The notes below the pieces were generated by a model. It had not been told where the DNA came from. It ran no database searches and saw only the letters and a list, made by a program, of their open reading frames with translations. Positions 16,503-25,083 of a DNA stretch of 64,000 bases are shown piece after piece. Position 1 is the stretch's first letter, and the number at the start of each line of letters is the position of its first letter. This DNA comes from Peredibacter sp045999315. GTDB taxonomy: Bacteria; Bdellovibrionota; Bacteriovoracia; Bacteriovoracales; Bacteriovoracaceae. The position numbers were made by a program, and so were the translations under genes. Location of the stretch: NCBI RefSeq assembly GCF_045999315.1, contig NZ_CP174607.1:930001-994000 (forward strand), in the 5' to 3' direction.

Positions 16503-19500
16503 TACATGTTCCTTCTGTAACGGCCACCCACTTCATAAAGAACTGAAGTGATCTCACCAAGGCTACAGTAACGAACGGCAGTTAAAAGCTGCTCGAAAAT
16601 ATTTCCACCAGTCAGGGCCGTATCGCGAAGCTTTTTCAAGCACTCGGCCGAACGGGCCTTGTTACGGTTTTGGAAAGCGTGAAGACGGTCAATCTGGTCG
16701 TTCTTCTCGGCTTCAGAAGCACGAGAAAGTTCGATTGGTTTCCACTCTTCCTGCTTCTCTGGAAGGTAAGTATTCACACCGATAATCGGGAACTCTCCCG
16801 AGTCTTTTAGTGTTTCATAGTAAAGAGACTCTTCTTGAATTTTCCCGCGCTGATACATTGATTCCATCGCACCAAGCACACCTCCCTTGTCTGAAATTCT
16901 TTCGAACTCAGCAAGAACCGCGGCCTCTACGATGTCAGAAAGCTCATCCACGATGTATGAACCTTGAAGTGGATTGTCCGTCTTATTCAGACCGTACTCA
17001 CGGTTGATGATAAGTTGGATCGCCATCGCGCGACGAACGGATTCCTCAGTCGGAGTGGTGATGGCCTCATCATAAGCGTTCGTGTGAAGAGAGTTACAGT
17101 TATCAGACAACGCCAGGAACGCCTGAAGTGTTGTACGAATATCGTTAAAATCAATTTCCTGAGCGTGGAGAGATCGGCCAGAAGTTTGAATGTGGTACTT
17201 TAATTTCTGAGATTTTTCAGAAGCACCGTACTTTTCTTTCATCGTTACTGCCCAGATTTTACGAGCAACACGTCCTAAGACTGTGTACTCAGGATCTAGA
17301 CCGTTAGAGAAGAAGAACGATAGGTTTTCACAGAAATCGTCGATCTTCATTCCACGAGAAAGATAGTACTCAACGTAAGTGAAACCATTTGAAAGAGTAA
17401 GGGCAAGCTGAGTAATAGGGTTCGCACCTGCTTCAGCAATATGGTAACCAGAAATTGAAACGGTATAGTAATTTTTAATTTTGTGCTTACAGAAGAACTC
17501 TTGCACGTCACCCATCATCTTAAGGGCGAACTCTAGCGAGAAGATACAAGTGTTCTGGGCCTGGTCTTCTTTTAAGATATCGGCCTGAACTGTACCGCGC
17601 ACCTGGCGCATGATCTCAACCGTCTTCTCCATGTTCTCTTGATCAGCTTCTGGAAGAGCGCGATTGATTGCCGTGTTCATGAACATCGCAAGAATGATTG
17701 GAGCTGGACCGTTAATCGTCATCGAAACTGAAGTTGATGGAGATGTGAGGTCGAAACCTTTATAAAGCTCCATCATATCATCCAGCATACAGATCGAAAC
17801 ACCAGACTCACCTACTTTACCATAGATGTCCGGACGCTTATGGGGATCTTCACCGTAAAGAGTCACTGAATCGAACGCCGTTGAAAGACGTTTGGCATTG
17901 TCGTTTTTAGAAAGGTAATGGAATCGGGCATTGGTACGCTTCGGTCCGCCTTCGCCCGCAAACTGACGTTTTGGATCTTCGTCGGCACGCTTAAACGGGA
18001 ACACACCAGCTGCAAACGGATAAAAACCTGGAAGGTTTTGTGAACGAATGAACTGAAGTTTCGCCGAAGGATGATGAAGACGAGGGAAACCAACTTTAGA
18101 AATTGATTGTTGAGAAAGCGACACATACTTGGTTGGAACTTTGATGTCTTTCCCACGAACCACGTAAGTGTATTCACCTTTCTTATACATATCAATCACG
18201 CTATCAAAAGCGGCGATCTCTTTAAGTTCCGCTTCCAGTTCTGTTTCAAGCTCGGCTTTTTTGGCGACGAGTTCTTTTGAATCAGAAACTAGCTTAGAAG
18301 CTTCAGCAAGGGCCTCGTACTTACGAAGTTTCTCAACCGATGCCGCTGCTCTTTCGTTATAAGAATTGACCGTCGCCGCGATATCGCGAAGGTAGTTAAT
18401 ACTTCCCGCTGGAATAATAGATTGTTTTTTCGTCGAAGCGCGATCAGCTGGGATGATGTCGAGCTCTTTATTGTAATCAAAGTTAATCGCCTTGATGATT
18501 TCTTTAAAGAGAGCGTTCACACCTACGTCATTAAACTTCGAGGCCATGGTTCCAAAGATTGGAAGCTCATCATCAGTCGGTGCACCTGGGTGACCGGCAA
18601 ATAGTTGTTTGTTACGACGATATTGTTTACGAACGTCACGAAGAGCGTCTTCTGAACGAGGTTTTTCAAACTTATTGACCGCGATAAAGTCCGCCACTTC
18701 AAGCATCTCAATTTTTTCAAGCTGAGTTGAAGCACCGTACTCAGGAGTCATCACGTAAAGAGTTTTATCGGCCACTTTTGTGATTTCATCTGAGGCCTGA
18801 CCAATACCAGAAGTTTCAACCAGAACTAGATCGAAGTCTTGAGACTTTAAGAAATCCACAACTTTTCTGATCTCAGGAGAAAGCTCGTTTGATGAGTCAC
18901 GAGTCGCAAGAGAGCGAACGTAGAAACTTTCATAAACCGCAGCACCAAGACGGATACGGTCACCAAGAAGAGCACCTTGGTTTTTCTTTTTCGTAGGATC
19001 CACAGAAACCAGGGCCACGCGCTTATTTGAATAATAGCGGTGGAAACGAAGAAGAAGTTCATCAATAAGTGATGATTTACCAGCACCACCAGTACCAGTA
19101 ATACCAAACACTGGAACATTCTTCGGTTTAAAATCAAACGGCACATCACGATTATCTTCAATAAAGGTAATCACTTTTGCCATTTGGTAAGGAGTAAGTT
19201 TTTTCCCCGCCAGGGATTTGAAATCAACGCCATCAAGTGTTGAGTAATCGCATTTTGCGATCATGTCATCAATGATTCCGTTAAGACCAAGTGATGTACC
19301 GTCATTCGGATGATACAGACGAGTGATTCCTCGCTTATGAAGCTCTTGAATTTCTGGAGGCGTGATTACACCACCGCCGCCGCCGAAGATTCGAACATTT
19401 TTTCCACCATTTTGATCAAGAAGTTCACGCACGTACGTGAAATATTCCATATGACCACCCTGGTATGAACTCAGGGCAACTGCATGAGCATCTTCAGACA

Positions 19501-19657
19501 AAGCTGCTTCCACTACTTCCAGGGCCGATCGGTTGTGACCCAAGTGAATCACCTCAACGCCTTTCGATTGGAGTAATCGGCGCATAATATTAATTGAAGC
19601 GTCATGGCCGTCGAAAAGACTTCCGGCGGTCACAAAACGTAATTTTCTCGAATTCAT
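16502..19657 (-). CDS. icmF: Fused isobutyryl-CoA mutase IcmF
   Basis: 1051 aa. Adenosylcobalamin enzyme that rearranges isobutyryl-CoA and n-butyryl-CoA. It has three parts. The first is a B12-binding domain, with FDGHDASINIMRRLL (about 14-28) supplying the cobalt-ligand His. The second is a MeaB-like G-protein chaperone domain, with Walker A GTGGAGKSS (about 186) and VSVDPTKKK. The third is a mutase barrel from about 510, with AGVFPFKR, RQFAGEGGPKRTNARFHYLS and SISGYHIAEAGANP. The Phe in the VFPFKR loop fits IcmF, not methylmalonyl-CoA mutase. Length and order match the family. With pduO it forms a two-gene operon; acyl-CoA dehydrogenase and EtfAB elsewhere in the window fit branched-chain or short-chain acid use. 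Confidence 0.94.
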   Translation of the reverse strand: MNSRKLRFVTAGSLFDGHDASINIMRRLLQSKGVEVIHLGHNRSALEVVEAALSEDAHAVALSSYQGGHMEYFTYVRELLDQNGGKNVRIFGGGGGVITPPEIQELHKRGITRLYHPNDGTSLGLNGIIDDMIAKCDYSTLDGVDFKSLAGKKLTPYQMAKVITFIEDNRDVPFDFKPKNVPVFGITGTGGAGKSSLIDELLLRFHRYYSNKRVALVSVDPTKKKNQGALLGDRIRLGAAVYESFYVRSLATRDSSNELSPEIRKVVDFLKSQDFDLVLVETSGIGQASDEITKVADKTLYVMTPEYGASTQLEKIEMLEVADFIAVNKFEKPRSEDALRDVRKQYRRNKQLFAGHPGAPTDDELPIFGTMASKFNDVGVNALFKEIIKAINFDYNKELDIIPADRASTKKQSIIPAGSINYLRDIAATVNSYNERAAASVEKLRKYEALAEASKLVSDSKELVAKKAELETELEAELKEIAAFDSVIDMYKKGEYTYVVRGKDIKVPTKYVSLSQQSISKVGFPRLHHPSAKLQFIRSQNLPGFYPFAAGVFPFKRADEDPKRQFAGEGGPKRTNARFHYLSKNDNAKRLSTAFDSVTLYGEDPHKRPDIYGKVGESGVSICMLDDMMELYKGFDLTSPSTSVSMTINGPAPIILAMFMNTAINRALPEADQENMEKTVEIMRQVRGTVQADILKEDQAQNTCIFSLEFALKMMGDVQEFFCKHKIKNYYTVSISGYHIAEAGANPITQLALTLSNGFTYVEYYLSRGMKIDDFCENLSFFFSNGLDPEYTVLGRVARKIWAVTMKEKYGASEKSQKLKYHIQTSGRSLHAQEIDFNDIRTTLQAFLALSDNCNSLHTNAYDEAITTPTEESVRRAMAIQLIINREYGLNKTDNPLQGSYIVDELSDIVEAAVLAEFERISDKGGVLGAMESMYQRGKIQEESLYYETLKDSGEFPIIGVNTYLPEKQEEWKPIELSRASEAEKNDQIDRLHAFQNRNKARSAECLKKLRDTALTGGNIFEQLLTAVRYCSLGEITSVLYEVGGRYRRNM

Positions 19658-19803
19658 AGACAGATCCTTAATATAAATATATATTATTTAAAACAAGTCT
19701 TTAGCATGGCCCAGTATATATGGCCAATTTCCATAAGGAAATGCTTTATAGCTTATGGCCCAGAGTGTATAATAGGCTTCATTGCAAGTTTAAGGAAGTC
19801 TTC

Positions 19804-20190
19804 ATGAGTGACGAAGTAAAATACGAAAACCCGTTTCATACGGCGCGCTTTAAGCCACCGAGAAAAGGTAAAAAACCACCTAAGCTATTAGCAGTAGTTC
19901 ACCAGTCTGGTTGTACTGGCTGTGAAGTGTGTATTGCCGGTTGTCCGGTTGATTCAATTGAACTAGTTCCAGGACCAGATCCAAAGAACCCTAGCTACCA
20001 GCAAACGGTAGAAATTGATCTTGCCCGTTGTATTGGCTGTCAGAACTGTTCTCAGGATTGCCCTTGGGAAACAATCACGATGTACCAACACGACGATGCA
20101 TTCGTTGCTTGGGGTAACGAAACTCTCGCTTCTCGACTTTATATGAGCGAAGAAGAGATCACGAAACTAAAAGAAGAGGCCGCTGGCTAA
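19804..20190 (+). CDS. Ferredoxin with two [4Fe-4S] clusters
   Basis: 128 aa from ATG 19804, chosen because AAGGAAG lies at 19792-19798; an upstream in-frame ATG at 19720 has no such site. Two full cluster motifs are present: CTGCEVCIAGCPVDSIEL (about 34-51) and CIGCQNCSQDCPWETI (about 73-88). It is a soluble electron carrier. The N-terminus (NPFHTARFKPPRKGKKPPKL) and the helical tail after the second cluster are additions to the basic ferredoxin. TATAAT at 19768-19773 is a likely -10. Divergent from icmF, and a strong terminator follows. Confidence 0.88.
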   Translation: MSDEVKYENPFHTARFKPPRKGKKPPKLLAVVHQSGCTGCEVCIAGCPVDSIELVPGPDPKNPSYQQTVEIDLARCIGCQNCSQDCPWETITMYQHDDAFVAWGNETLASRLYMSEEEITKLKEEAAG

Positions 20191-20196
20191 TCTATA

Positions 20197-20222
20197 GGGC
20201 CCTCGAAAGAGGGCCTTTTTTA
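20197..20222 (+). terminator. Rho-independent terminator after ferredoxin
   Basis: GGCCCTC (20198-20204), GAAA tetraloop, GAGGGCC (20209-20215), then a T run. The same 18-bp stem-loop recurs at 46146-46163. Confidence 0.9.
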
Positions 20223-20284
20223 TCTTACCAATCTGTAATCATCCCGTAATAAGCACATAACTTTTTTCATGCACACTCGGTTGC

Positions 20285-20404
20285 ATGAAAATTCTCATCT
20301 TCATTGTCTTTATTATTCTTCCTCTCATAACCCGTGCCGAGGTTGTTCGAGTAAATAGAAAAAAAGAGAATCAGGGAATTTTCAGAGGGATTATAGAGTT
20401 CTAA
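20285..20404 (+). CDS. Candidate 39-aa exported or membrane peptide
   Basis: MKILIFIVFIILPLITRAEV opens the peptide: a lysine, a strongly hydrophobic run and a possible cleavage after Ala 18. About 20 basic and polar residues follow (VVRVNRKKENQG...). No good ribosome-binding site is visible before the ATG. The last codons form the left arm of a 14-bp inverted repeat. It may be a small secreted protein, or the remnant of one. Confidence 0.3.
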   Translation: MKILIFIVFIILPLITRAEVVRVNRKKENQGIFRGIIEF

Positions 20405-20418
20405 CTATAATCCCTCTG
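20383..20418. repeat. 14-bp perfect inverted repeat between convergent genes
   Basis: CAGAGGGATTATAG (20383-20396) and CTATAATCCCTCTG (20405-20418) with an 8-nt loop. It sits 6 bp beyond the end of the barrel gene on the minus strand. On that strand a T7 tract follows, but only after about 18 nt, so it is not a classical terminator. It may stabilise the 3' ends of both transcripts. Confidence 0.7.
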
Positions 20419-20424
20419 CGAGAA

Positions 20425-20988
20425 TTAAAAATTGAAAGGAAGAGAAACTGAAAGCATGTAAGCAGAGTAATCAGTGTCAATGTTTGTCTTCACACCACCG
20501 CTTTTAACTTCAGAGAATGTTCCTTTACGGAAATCTAAGTTGATATCAAGGAAAGGAAGAAGAGTTGTACCAACTCCTACCTTCACACCTGTACCGTCAT
20601 TAAAATCTACTTTATCTCCTGCTTCATCTTTTGTTTCACCTGTAGCAGAAAAAATATAACCAGCATAAACTTTAACCAGAATTGGGAACTTGAAGCCTAC
20701 GAACGCGCCCCATTCACTGATATCAACGTTTTTGTCGAAATCACTATCATCCATATCAATAGAGCTCTTTAGATAATCAATACCAAGTGAAAAGCCATAG
20801 TTGTAGTAACCTAGACGACCACCATAACCCATTCCCATACCACCAGAAGCTTTAGCGGCCCCCGCCTGATCCACTTCAATTTTTGAATTCGCATTGAAAC
20901 CAACAAGAGGTTCAATCAAAACATCTGCCGATGCAGGCTTGATCATAAGGAAGGCGAGAATTAAAAGAAAAAGCTGGGCAAATTTCAT
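20425..20988 (-). CDS. Small outer-membrane beta-barrel protein
   Basis: 187 aa from ATG 20988, where AGGAG stands at the right distance; the longer reading from 21024 lacks one. The signal peptide is MKFAQLFLLILAFLMIKPAS with cleavage after ASA. The mature chain alternates polar and hydrophobic residues in short strands with Gly-rich turns (GMGMGYGGRLGYYNYGFSLG) and ends in YMLSVSLPFNF, a C-terminal Phe typical of proteins inserted by the Bam complex. The size suits an 8-stranded OmpA/OmpW-like barrel. The ribosome-binding site is locked in a 13-bp stem upstream. Confidence 0.75.
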   Translation of the reverse strand: MKFAQLFLLILAFLMIKPASADVLIEPLVGFNANSKIEVDQAGAAKASGGMGMGYGGRLGYYNYGFSLGIDYLKSSIDMDDSDFDKNVDISEWGAFVGFKFPILVKVYAGYIFSATGETKDEAGDKVDFNDGTGVKVGVGTTLLPFLDINLDFRKGTFSEVKSGGVKTNIDTDYSAYMLSVSLPFNF

Positions 20989-20992
20989 GCAA

Positions 20993-21043
20993 AAAGCTCC
21001 TAGAAAGATAAGTGATTTATTCACTTACTATTCTAAGAGCTTT
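20993..21043 (-). promoter_or_regulatory. Leader stem-loop covering the ribosome-binding site of the barrel gene
   Basis: On the minus strand AAAGCTCTTAGAA (21043-21031) pairs with TTCTAGGAGCTTT (21005-20993) over 13 positions, one of them U-G. The second arm contains the AGGAG ribosome-binding site. Inside lies a 7-bp hairpin, TAAGTGA/TCACTTA (21009-21027). The structure could switch translation, or end the upstream transcript. Confidence 0.55.
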
Positions 21044-21056
21044 CAAAATTTCTGCA

Positions 21057-22268
21057 TTACTTTTGTATTTTACCGATTAGGTCTTCTATTTTAATAAAGA
21101 CAATGTCTTTGCCGTTACTCGACTTTACTGCAAGGTGACCGCGCGGGACTTCTTGTACATTTTCGCTGGCGATCGTACGTCCATTAGGGTCCTGGCCAAT
21201 TTGTCCCACCATGTCGCCTTCACGCGCTAGGACCTGGCCAATGGTCCCACGGCCGAAGAGAACAAGGTCACCATCTTTAAGCTCATATCGACAAGCAATA
21301 CAGTTAAAACGATTATCCACCAGAATGGTACTGCCTCGTTTTAAATTGAAACTTGCAAGGTCCTCTTTTACTTTCGAAACAGAATAGAGATTAACATCCA
21401 TTCTGATCACCATCGCCAATAAAAAACAGGCCGTTACGAATTGGAAAATTTTTGAACGTTGGAGAACCACACCTTCAAATTCAAGGTCACGCATCTTATC
21501 TTCAGATGAAGACATTTGTTCTTCTACTTTCTTATCGAACACAAATTTTTTAAGAACCAGTGAGTAGAAGAAGGTGGTTGAGAGGAGCACCAATAAGGCA
21601 TACATAAAGAGACGGAAGAAATAGAGGCCTTGTTGATTAATATAAATATTTCGCGATTGAACAAAGTAAGCACAAACCAGAAACACTACCGGTAGCACTG
21701 CCCAGTTAAAGACATCTACCAATTTATGCTTAAAGAACCATTCTTTTCTCTTCTGGTGGTGATCGTATTGAACAAGTTTAATTCTTTGCGCTTCAAACTC
21801 TTCCTGTGAAACAAGTTCGGGACGAGCGGCATGAATTCCTTCCCAGATATAATCGACGCGTTCAAGACTGGAATTAAAGTAGTACTTAAAACCATTGTTC
21901 ATCTTTACATAGAAAATCGACCAGCACACAAGGTTCACGGATTGAATTTCGGCATAGTAGAGAGGTTCTTTCAGTTTACCATTATGAACGAGGATGTGAT
22001 CTTCGAAGACCTGAACCGAACGTTTAAGTCTTGATCTCAGCCAGAAAAAATAAAATGAACCAGTGACTACAAAGTAAATTCCACTCATGATGAGTTCAAA
22101 ACTTTGATACTGGAAAACATTGGCAGGGCCATCTTCAAAAAACTTCAGCGCCCAAAACGTCACCATCATAAATGAAATGATCATGAAGCACAGGACATAA
22201 ATTTTATAATGGCTTCGATAGCGCAAGAACCGTGGTTGAACGGAATCAAGCTTTGCAATCTTCTCCAA
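21057..22268 (-). CDS. Multi-spanning membrane protein with C-terminal signal-peptidase-like (S26) domain lacking catalytic residues
   Basis: 403 aa. Hydrophobic segments are at about 22-42, 57-77, 187-203, 216-236 and 273-290. From about 305 on, the tail reads like an S26 signal-peptidase core: GSTILVDNR, LKDGDLVLFGRGTIGQVLAR, EGDMVGQ and EVPRGHLAV. Neither the SM-P Ser nor the catalytic Lys of that family can be found, so proteolysis is unlikely. A CxxC (CIAC, about 323) is present. The start is TTG 22268 with GGGAG seven bases upstream. It follows lgt and lspA on the same strand, which suggests an envelope-biogenesis role. The S26 relation is my reading and needs a profile search. Confidence 0.6.
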   Translation of the reverse strand: MEKIAKLDSVQPRFLRYRSHYKIYVLCFMIISFMMVTFWALKFFEDGPANVFQYQSFELIMSGIYFVVTGSFYFFWLRSRLKRSVQVFEDHILVHNGKLKEPLYYAEIQSVNLVCWSIFYVKMNNGFKYYFNSSLERVDYIWEGIHAARPELVSQEEFEAQRIKLVQYDHHQKRKEWFFKHKLVDVFNWAVLPVVFLVCAYFVQSRNIYINQQGLYFFRLFMYALLVLLSTTFFYSLVLKKFVFDKKVEEQMSSSEDKMRDLEFEGVVLQRSKIFQFVTACFLLAMVIRMDVNLYSVSKVKEDLASFNLKRGSTILVDNRFNCIACRYELKDGDLVLFGRGTIGQVLAREGDMVGQIGQDPNGRTIASENVQEVPRGHLAVKSSNGKDIVFIKIEDLIGKIQK

Positions 22269-22329
22269 TGTCTAACTCCCGGTTAAATCTTGTTACCTAT
22301 TCGGCATAACCAGGGAAAACTTGACTAAA

Positions 22330-23064
22330 TTAGTTGAACGGCTTCAACTGCTTGTTTTTTCGAATGAAAATTAAGATTCCGGCAGAAATCAGAAGCAAGG
22401 AAATCCACTGCGAAGGTGTGAGAGGGCCCCATAAACCACGGACTTCATCCCCTCTTAGGGCCTCAACGATGAGACGAAGAATCCCATAGGAAACGAGATA
22501 AACTGAAATCAATTTAAAGCGTGGTGCTTTTGATTTTAAAAGATAAAGGCCGATAGCAAGTAGACCCAAGGCCTCAATTAACTGAGTTGGGTGGCGATAA
22601 TGATCATGAAGATAAATTCCCCAAAACCAATCAGTGGGTTTACCGAAACAGCATCCGGCCAGTAAACATCCCAAACGACCTATTCCATGTCCAATCGCGA
22701 GGGCCGGTAAAATGGGCCAGAGAAGATTTAGATTAAATTTCTTATCAAATGCCTTGAAGAGTCCAACAAAGAATAGGCCTCCTAAGAAACCACCGTAGAA
22801 AACAAAACCTCCTCCCATCCAGAAAGAAAGTTCTTTTACAAAATCTACCGGCGCGTTTGCTGGATAAGTGAAATAAAAAAGTAACTTGGCACCGATCCAG
22901 GCGGACAAAAAAATCCCCCAGAACAGAAACTGGCCTTTTTTCCAGGAAACATCTTTTGGGAGAAGAGCAAAAAAGATTTGATAAGCTATCCCCCAACCCA
23001 GCCCCATGAGGAGCGGGTAGGAGTATAGAATGAGATCAGAGTTTTGATACAGAATTGGAAGCAT
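22330..23064 (-). CDS. lgt: Prolipoprotein diacylglyceryl transferase Lgt
   Basis: 244 aa, about seven membrane helices. Lgt attaches diacylglycerol to the lipobox cysteine, the first step of lipoprotein maturation. The family signatures are FVFYGGFLGGLFF (about 91-103) and the periplasmic-face motif GHGIGRLGCLLAGCCFGKP (about 123-141), which contains the key His and Arg. The chain is slightly shorter than E. coli Lgt (291 aa). The ATG lies inside the 3' end of lspA (29-bp overlap), and GGGGAG precedes it. The genes for steps one and two are thus coupled. Confidence 0.92.
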   Translation of the reverse strand: MLPILYQNSDLILYSYPLLMGLGWGIAYQIFFALLPKDVSWKKGQFLFWGIFLSAWIGAKLLFYFTYPANAPVDFVKELSFWMGGGFVFYGGFLGGLFFVGLFKAFDKKFNLNLLWPILPALAIGHGIGRLGCLLAGCCFGKPTDWFWGIYLHDHYRHPTQLIEALGLLAIGLYLLKSKAPRFKLISVYLVSYGILRLIVEALRGDEVRGLWGPLTPSQWISLLLISAGILIFIRKNKQLKPFN

Positions 23065-23563
23065 TACTCTCCCCTGCTTTCTTCGCTTTTAATTGCAGGA
23101 AGAAATCAATGATGAGGAGACCGGCAGCGATAGTAATACAACTGTCGGCAACGTTAAAGGCCGGAAAGTGATTGGCCTCTTCTTTCCAATAGAAAAGAAG
23201 AAAGTCCACCACGTAACCAAGACTGAATCTATCAATCAGATTACCAACCGCACCTGCAATGATGAGAGCGTAAGCAAGCGAGATAAAGAACGCGCCTTTA
23301 ATGGTTTTGATCATGAGATAGAAAATCCATCCACAGAAAATCACCGGCAGCGCCAGGAAGAAAACTTGGCGGAACCACTCAGGTCCTCCCGCACCAAAAC
23401 CAAAAGCGGCCCCGGTGTTCTTCACATAAGCGATGCTAAATAATCCATCAATTACAGGAATTGATTGACCGTAAAAAAGATTCGTCTGAATCGCGCCTTT
23501 CGTTAGCTGATCAACAATGATCAAGGTCGCCATCAATAAACATAGTGCCCAGAAACGTGCCAT
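23036..23563 (-). CDS. lspA: Lipoprotein signal peptidase LspA
   Basis: 175 aa, four membrane helices. Aspartyl protease that cuts the signal peptide of diacylglyceryl-modified lipoproteins. The catalytic Asp pair lies in GAVGNLIDR (Asp about 111) and FNVADSCI (Asp about 140), and the conserved YVKNTGAAFGF is at about 46-56. Length is normal. Its start follows the stop of the sigma-54 response-regulator gene directly, placing lipoprotein maturation in the same transcript as a sensory system. Confidence 0.95.
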   Translation of the reverse strand: MARFWALCLLMATLIIVDQLTKGAIQTNLFYGQSIPVIDGLFSIAYVKNTGAAFGFGAGGPEWFRQVFFLALPVIFCGWIFYLMIKTIKGAFFISLAYALIIAGAVGNLIDRFSLGYVVDFLLFYWKEEANHFPAFNVADSCITIAAGLLIIDFFLQLKAKKAGESNASNSVSKL

Positions 23564-25069
23564 TTAGTAGTAGTCCTTCGGATTGATTTCGTATTTCTCA
23601 ATCTTCCTAAGAAGTGTCTTTTTAGGAATGTTTGCATTAAGTGCCGTTTGATTAATACGGCCCTTATTAAGCTTTAACGCCTGGACAATAAACTCTCTCT
23701 CGAAGAGGTCTTTGGCAATAGCAAAATCAAGTTTGCCGCCTTCACCTAATTTCGCACCGAAAGAGAAGTGAACATCATTCCCACCCTTAGATGCCGGAGT
23801 CGCAGCATGATCGAGAACTGAGTTCTGAATGTCCTCGAGATCAATAACGCTGTCCTCAGCAACCTGGTCCTTGGTCTCGGCCTTCTTCTGGTCTTTAAAC
23901 ACAATTGAAGGAAGCGAGTTCACGTGAATCATGTCAGATGATTCCATGATAAAACAGTGCTCAATAATGTTTCTTAATTCACGAATGTTACCTGGCCACG
24001 AATAGTTACTTAGAACTTCCATTGCCTCTGGTTCAGCGCCTTTTACTTTCAGGTTATGAACGTTATTGAAATAAGAAATGTAGTGATTCACAAGATGTGG
24101 GATATCAGTTTTTCTGTCACGAAGAGGTGGAAGATAAACCGGTAGAACGTTCAAACGATAGAACAAGTCTTCGCGAAAAGTTCCTTCTTTAATCATTTCT
24201 TCAAACGGCTTGTGAGACGCTGCGATGATACGCACATCAACTTTAATCTCGCGGTTTGAACCAACTGGCATGAAGGTCTTTTCCTGAAGCACACGAAGAA
24301 GTTTTACCTGCATCGCTGCCGAGATATCACCAATTTCATCCAAGAAGATCGTTCCGCCTTCAGCGAATTGAAATTTACCAATCTTACGTTGATCTGCACC
24401 CGTGAACGCACCTTTCTCGTGACCGAAAAGTTCAGACTCAATCAGGTTTTCAGAGATCGCACCACAGTTGATGGTCACGAATTTCTCATCTTTTCTTGGC
24501 GAGTTGTAGTGAATCGCTTTGGCCACAAGTTCTTTACCTGTACCAGATTCACCGCGGATAAGAACCGGAGTGTTCACTTTCGCAAGTTTTGAAATAACAT
24601 CGAACACTTTTTTCATCGCATTCGATTCACCCACGAACTTATCGTTCGAAGTGGCCGTCTCACCAATTGAAAGAGTTGGTGAAGAGAATCCTACCGTCTC
24701 AACCATTGAACGAGCTTTAAGAGCGCGCTTAATGAGGGCCACAAGGTTCTCAGAACTAATTGGTTTTTCCAGATAGTTATAAGCGCCTTCCTTCACTGCT
24801 TTTACAGCGTCGGTCACGTTCGAATATGCAGTCAGGATCAACACGATCACTGATGGATCATGTTTTTTGATCTCAGTCAGGGCCTGAATACCGTCCATCT
24901 CTGGCATATTCACGTCCATCACAACGAGATCGTACTTTTGGCCGTAGACCTTATTGACCGCTTCCTTACCGTTGTCGGCAACGTCCACTACGAAGTGATG
25001 ATACTCAAGAGCTTGTCTTACGTTCTGTTGAAGAACCTTATCATCATCAACAACCAAAACCTTATGCAT
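23564..25069 (-). CDS. Sigma-54-dependent response regulator (NtrC family)
   Basis: 501 aa. Receiver domain 1-120, with phospho-acceptor Asp about 52 in VVMDVNMPEMDG and Lys in NYLEKPIS. AAA+ domain about 145-375, with Walker A GESGTGKE, the sigma-54 contact loop ELFGHEKGAFTGA, and LFYRLNVLPVYLPPLRDR. Fis-type helix-turn-helix at the end (NKGRINQTALNANIPKKTLL). It activates promoters read by RpoN; two such promoters are visible in this window (29244 and 45933), though a link is only inferred. The cognate kinase gene lies 14 bp upstream, and lspA follows with no gap. Confidence 0.94.
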   Translation of the reverse strand: MHKVLVVDDDKVLQQNVRQALEYHHFVVDVADNGKEAVNKVYGQKYDLVVMDVNMPEMDGIQALTEIKKHDPSVIVLILTAYSNVTDAVKAVKEGAYNYLEKPISSENLVALIKRALKARSMVETVGFSSPTLSIGETATSNDKFVGESNAMKKVFDVISKLAKVNTPVLIRGESGTGKELVAKAIHYNSPRKDEKFVTINCGAISENLIESELFGHEKGAFTGADQRKIGKFQFAEGGTIFLDEIGDISAAMQVKLLRVLQEKTFMPVGSNREIKVDVRIIAASHKPFEEMIKEGTFREDLFYRLNVLPVYLPPLRDRKTDIPHLVNHYISYFNNVHNLKVKGAEPEAMEVLSNYSWPGNIRELRNIIEHCFIMESSDMIHVNSLPSIVFKDQKKAETKDQVAEDSVIDLEDIQNSVLDHAATPASKGGNDVHFSFGAKLGEGGKLDFAIAKDLFEREFIVQALKLNKGRINQTALNANIPKKTLLRKIEKYEINPKDYY

Positions 25070-25083
25070 ATATTCTCCTGTAA

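Noticed and set aside
20276..20299. Possible sigma-54 site before the 20285 micro-ORF (TTGCA at 20281)
   Set aside because: The -24 part lacks the GG dinucleotide at the needed spacing.
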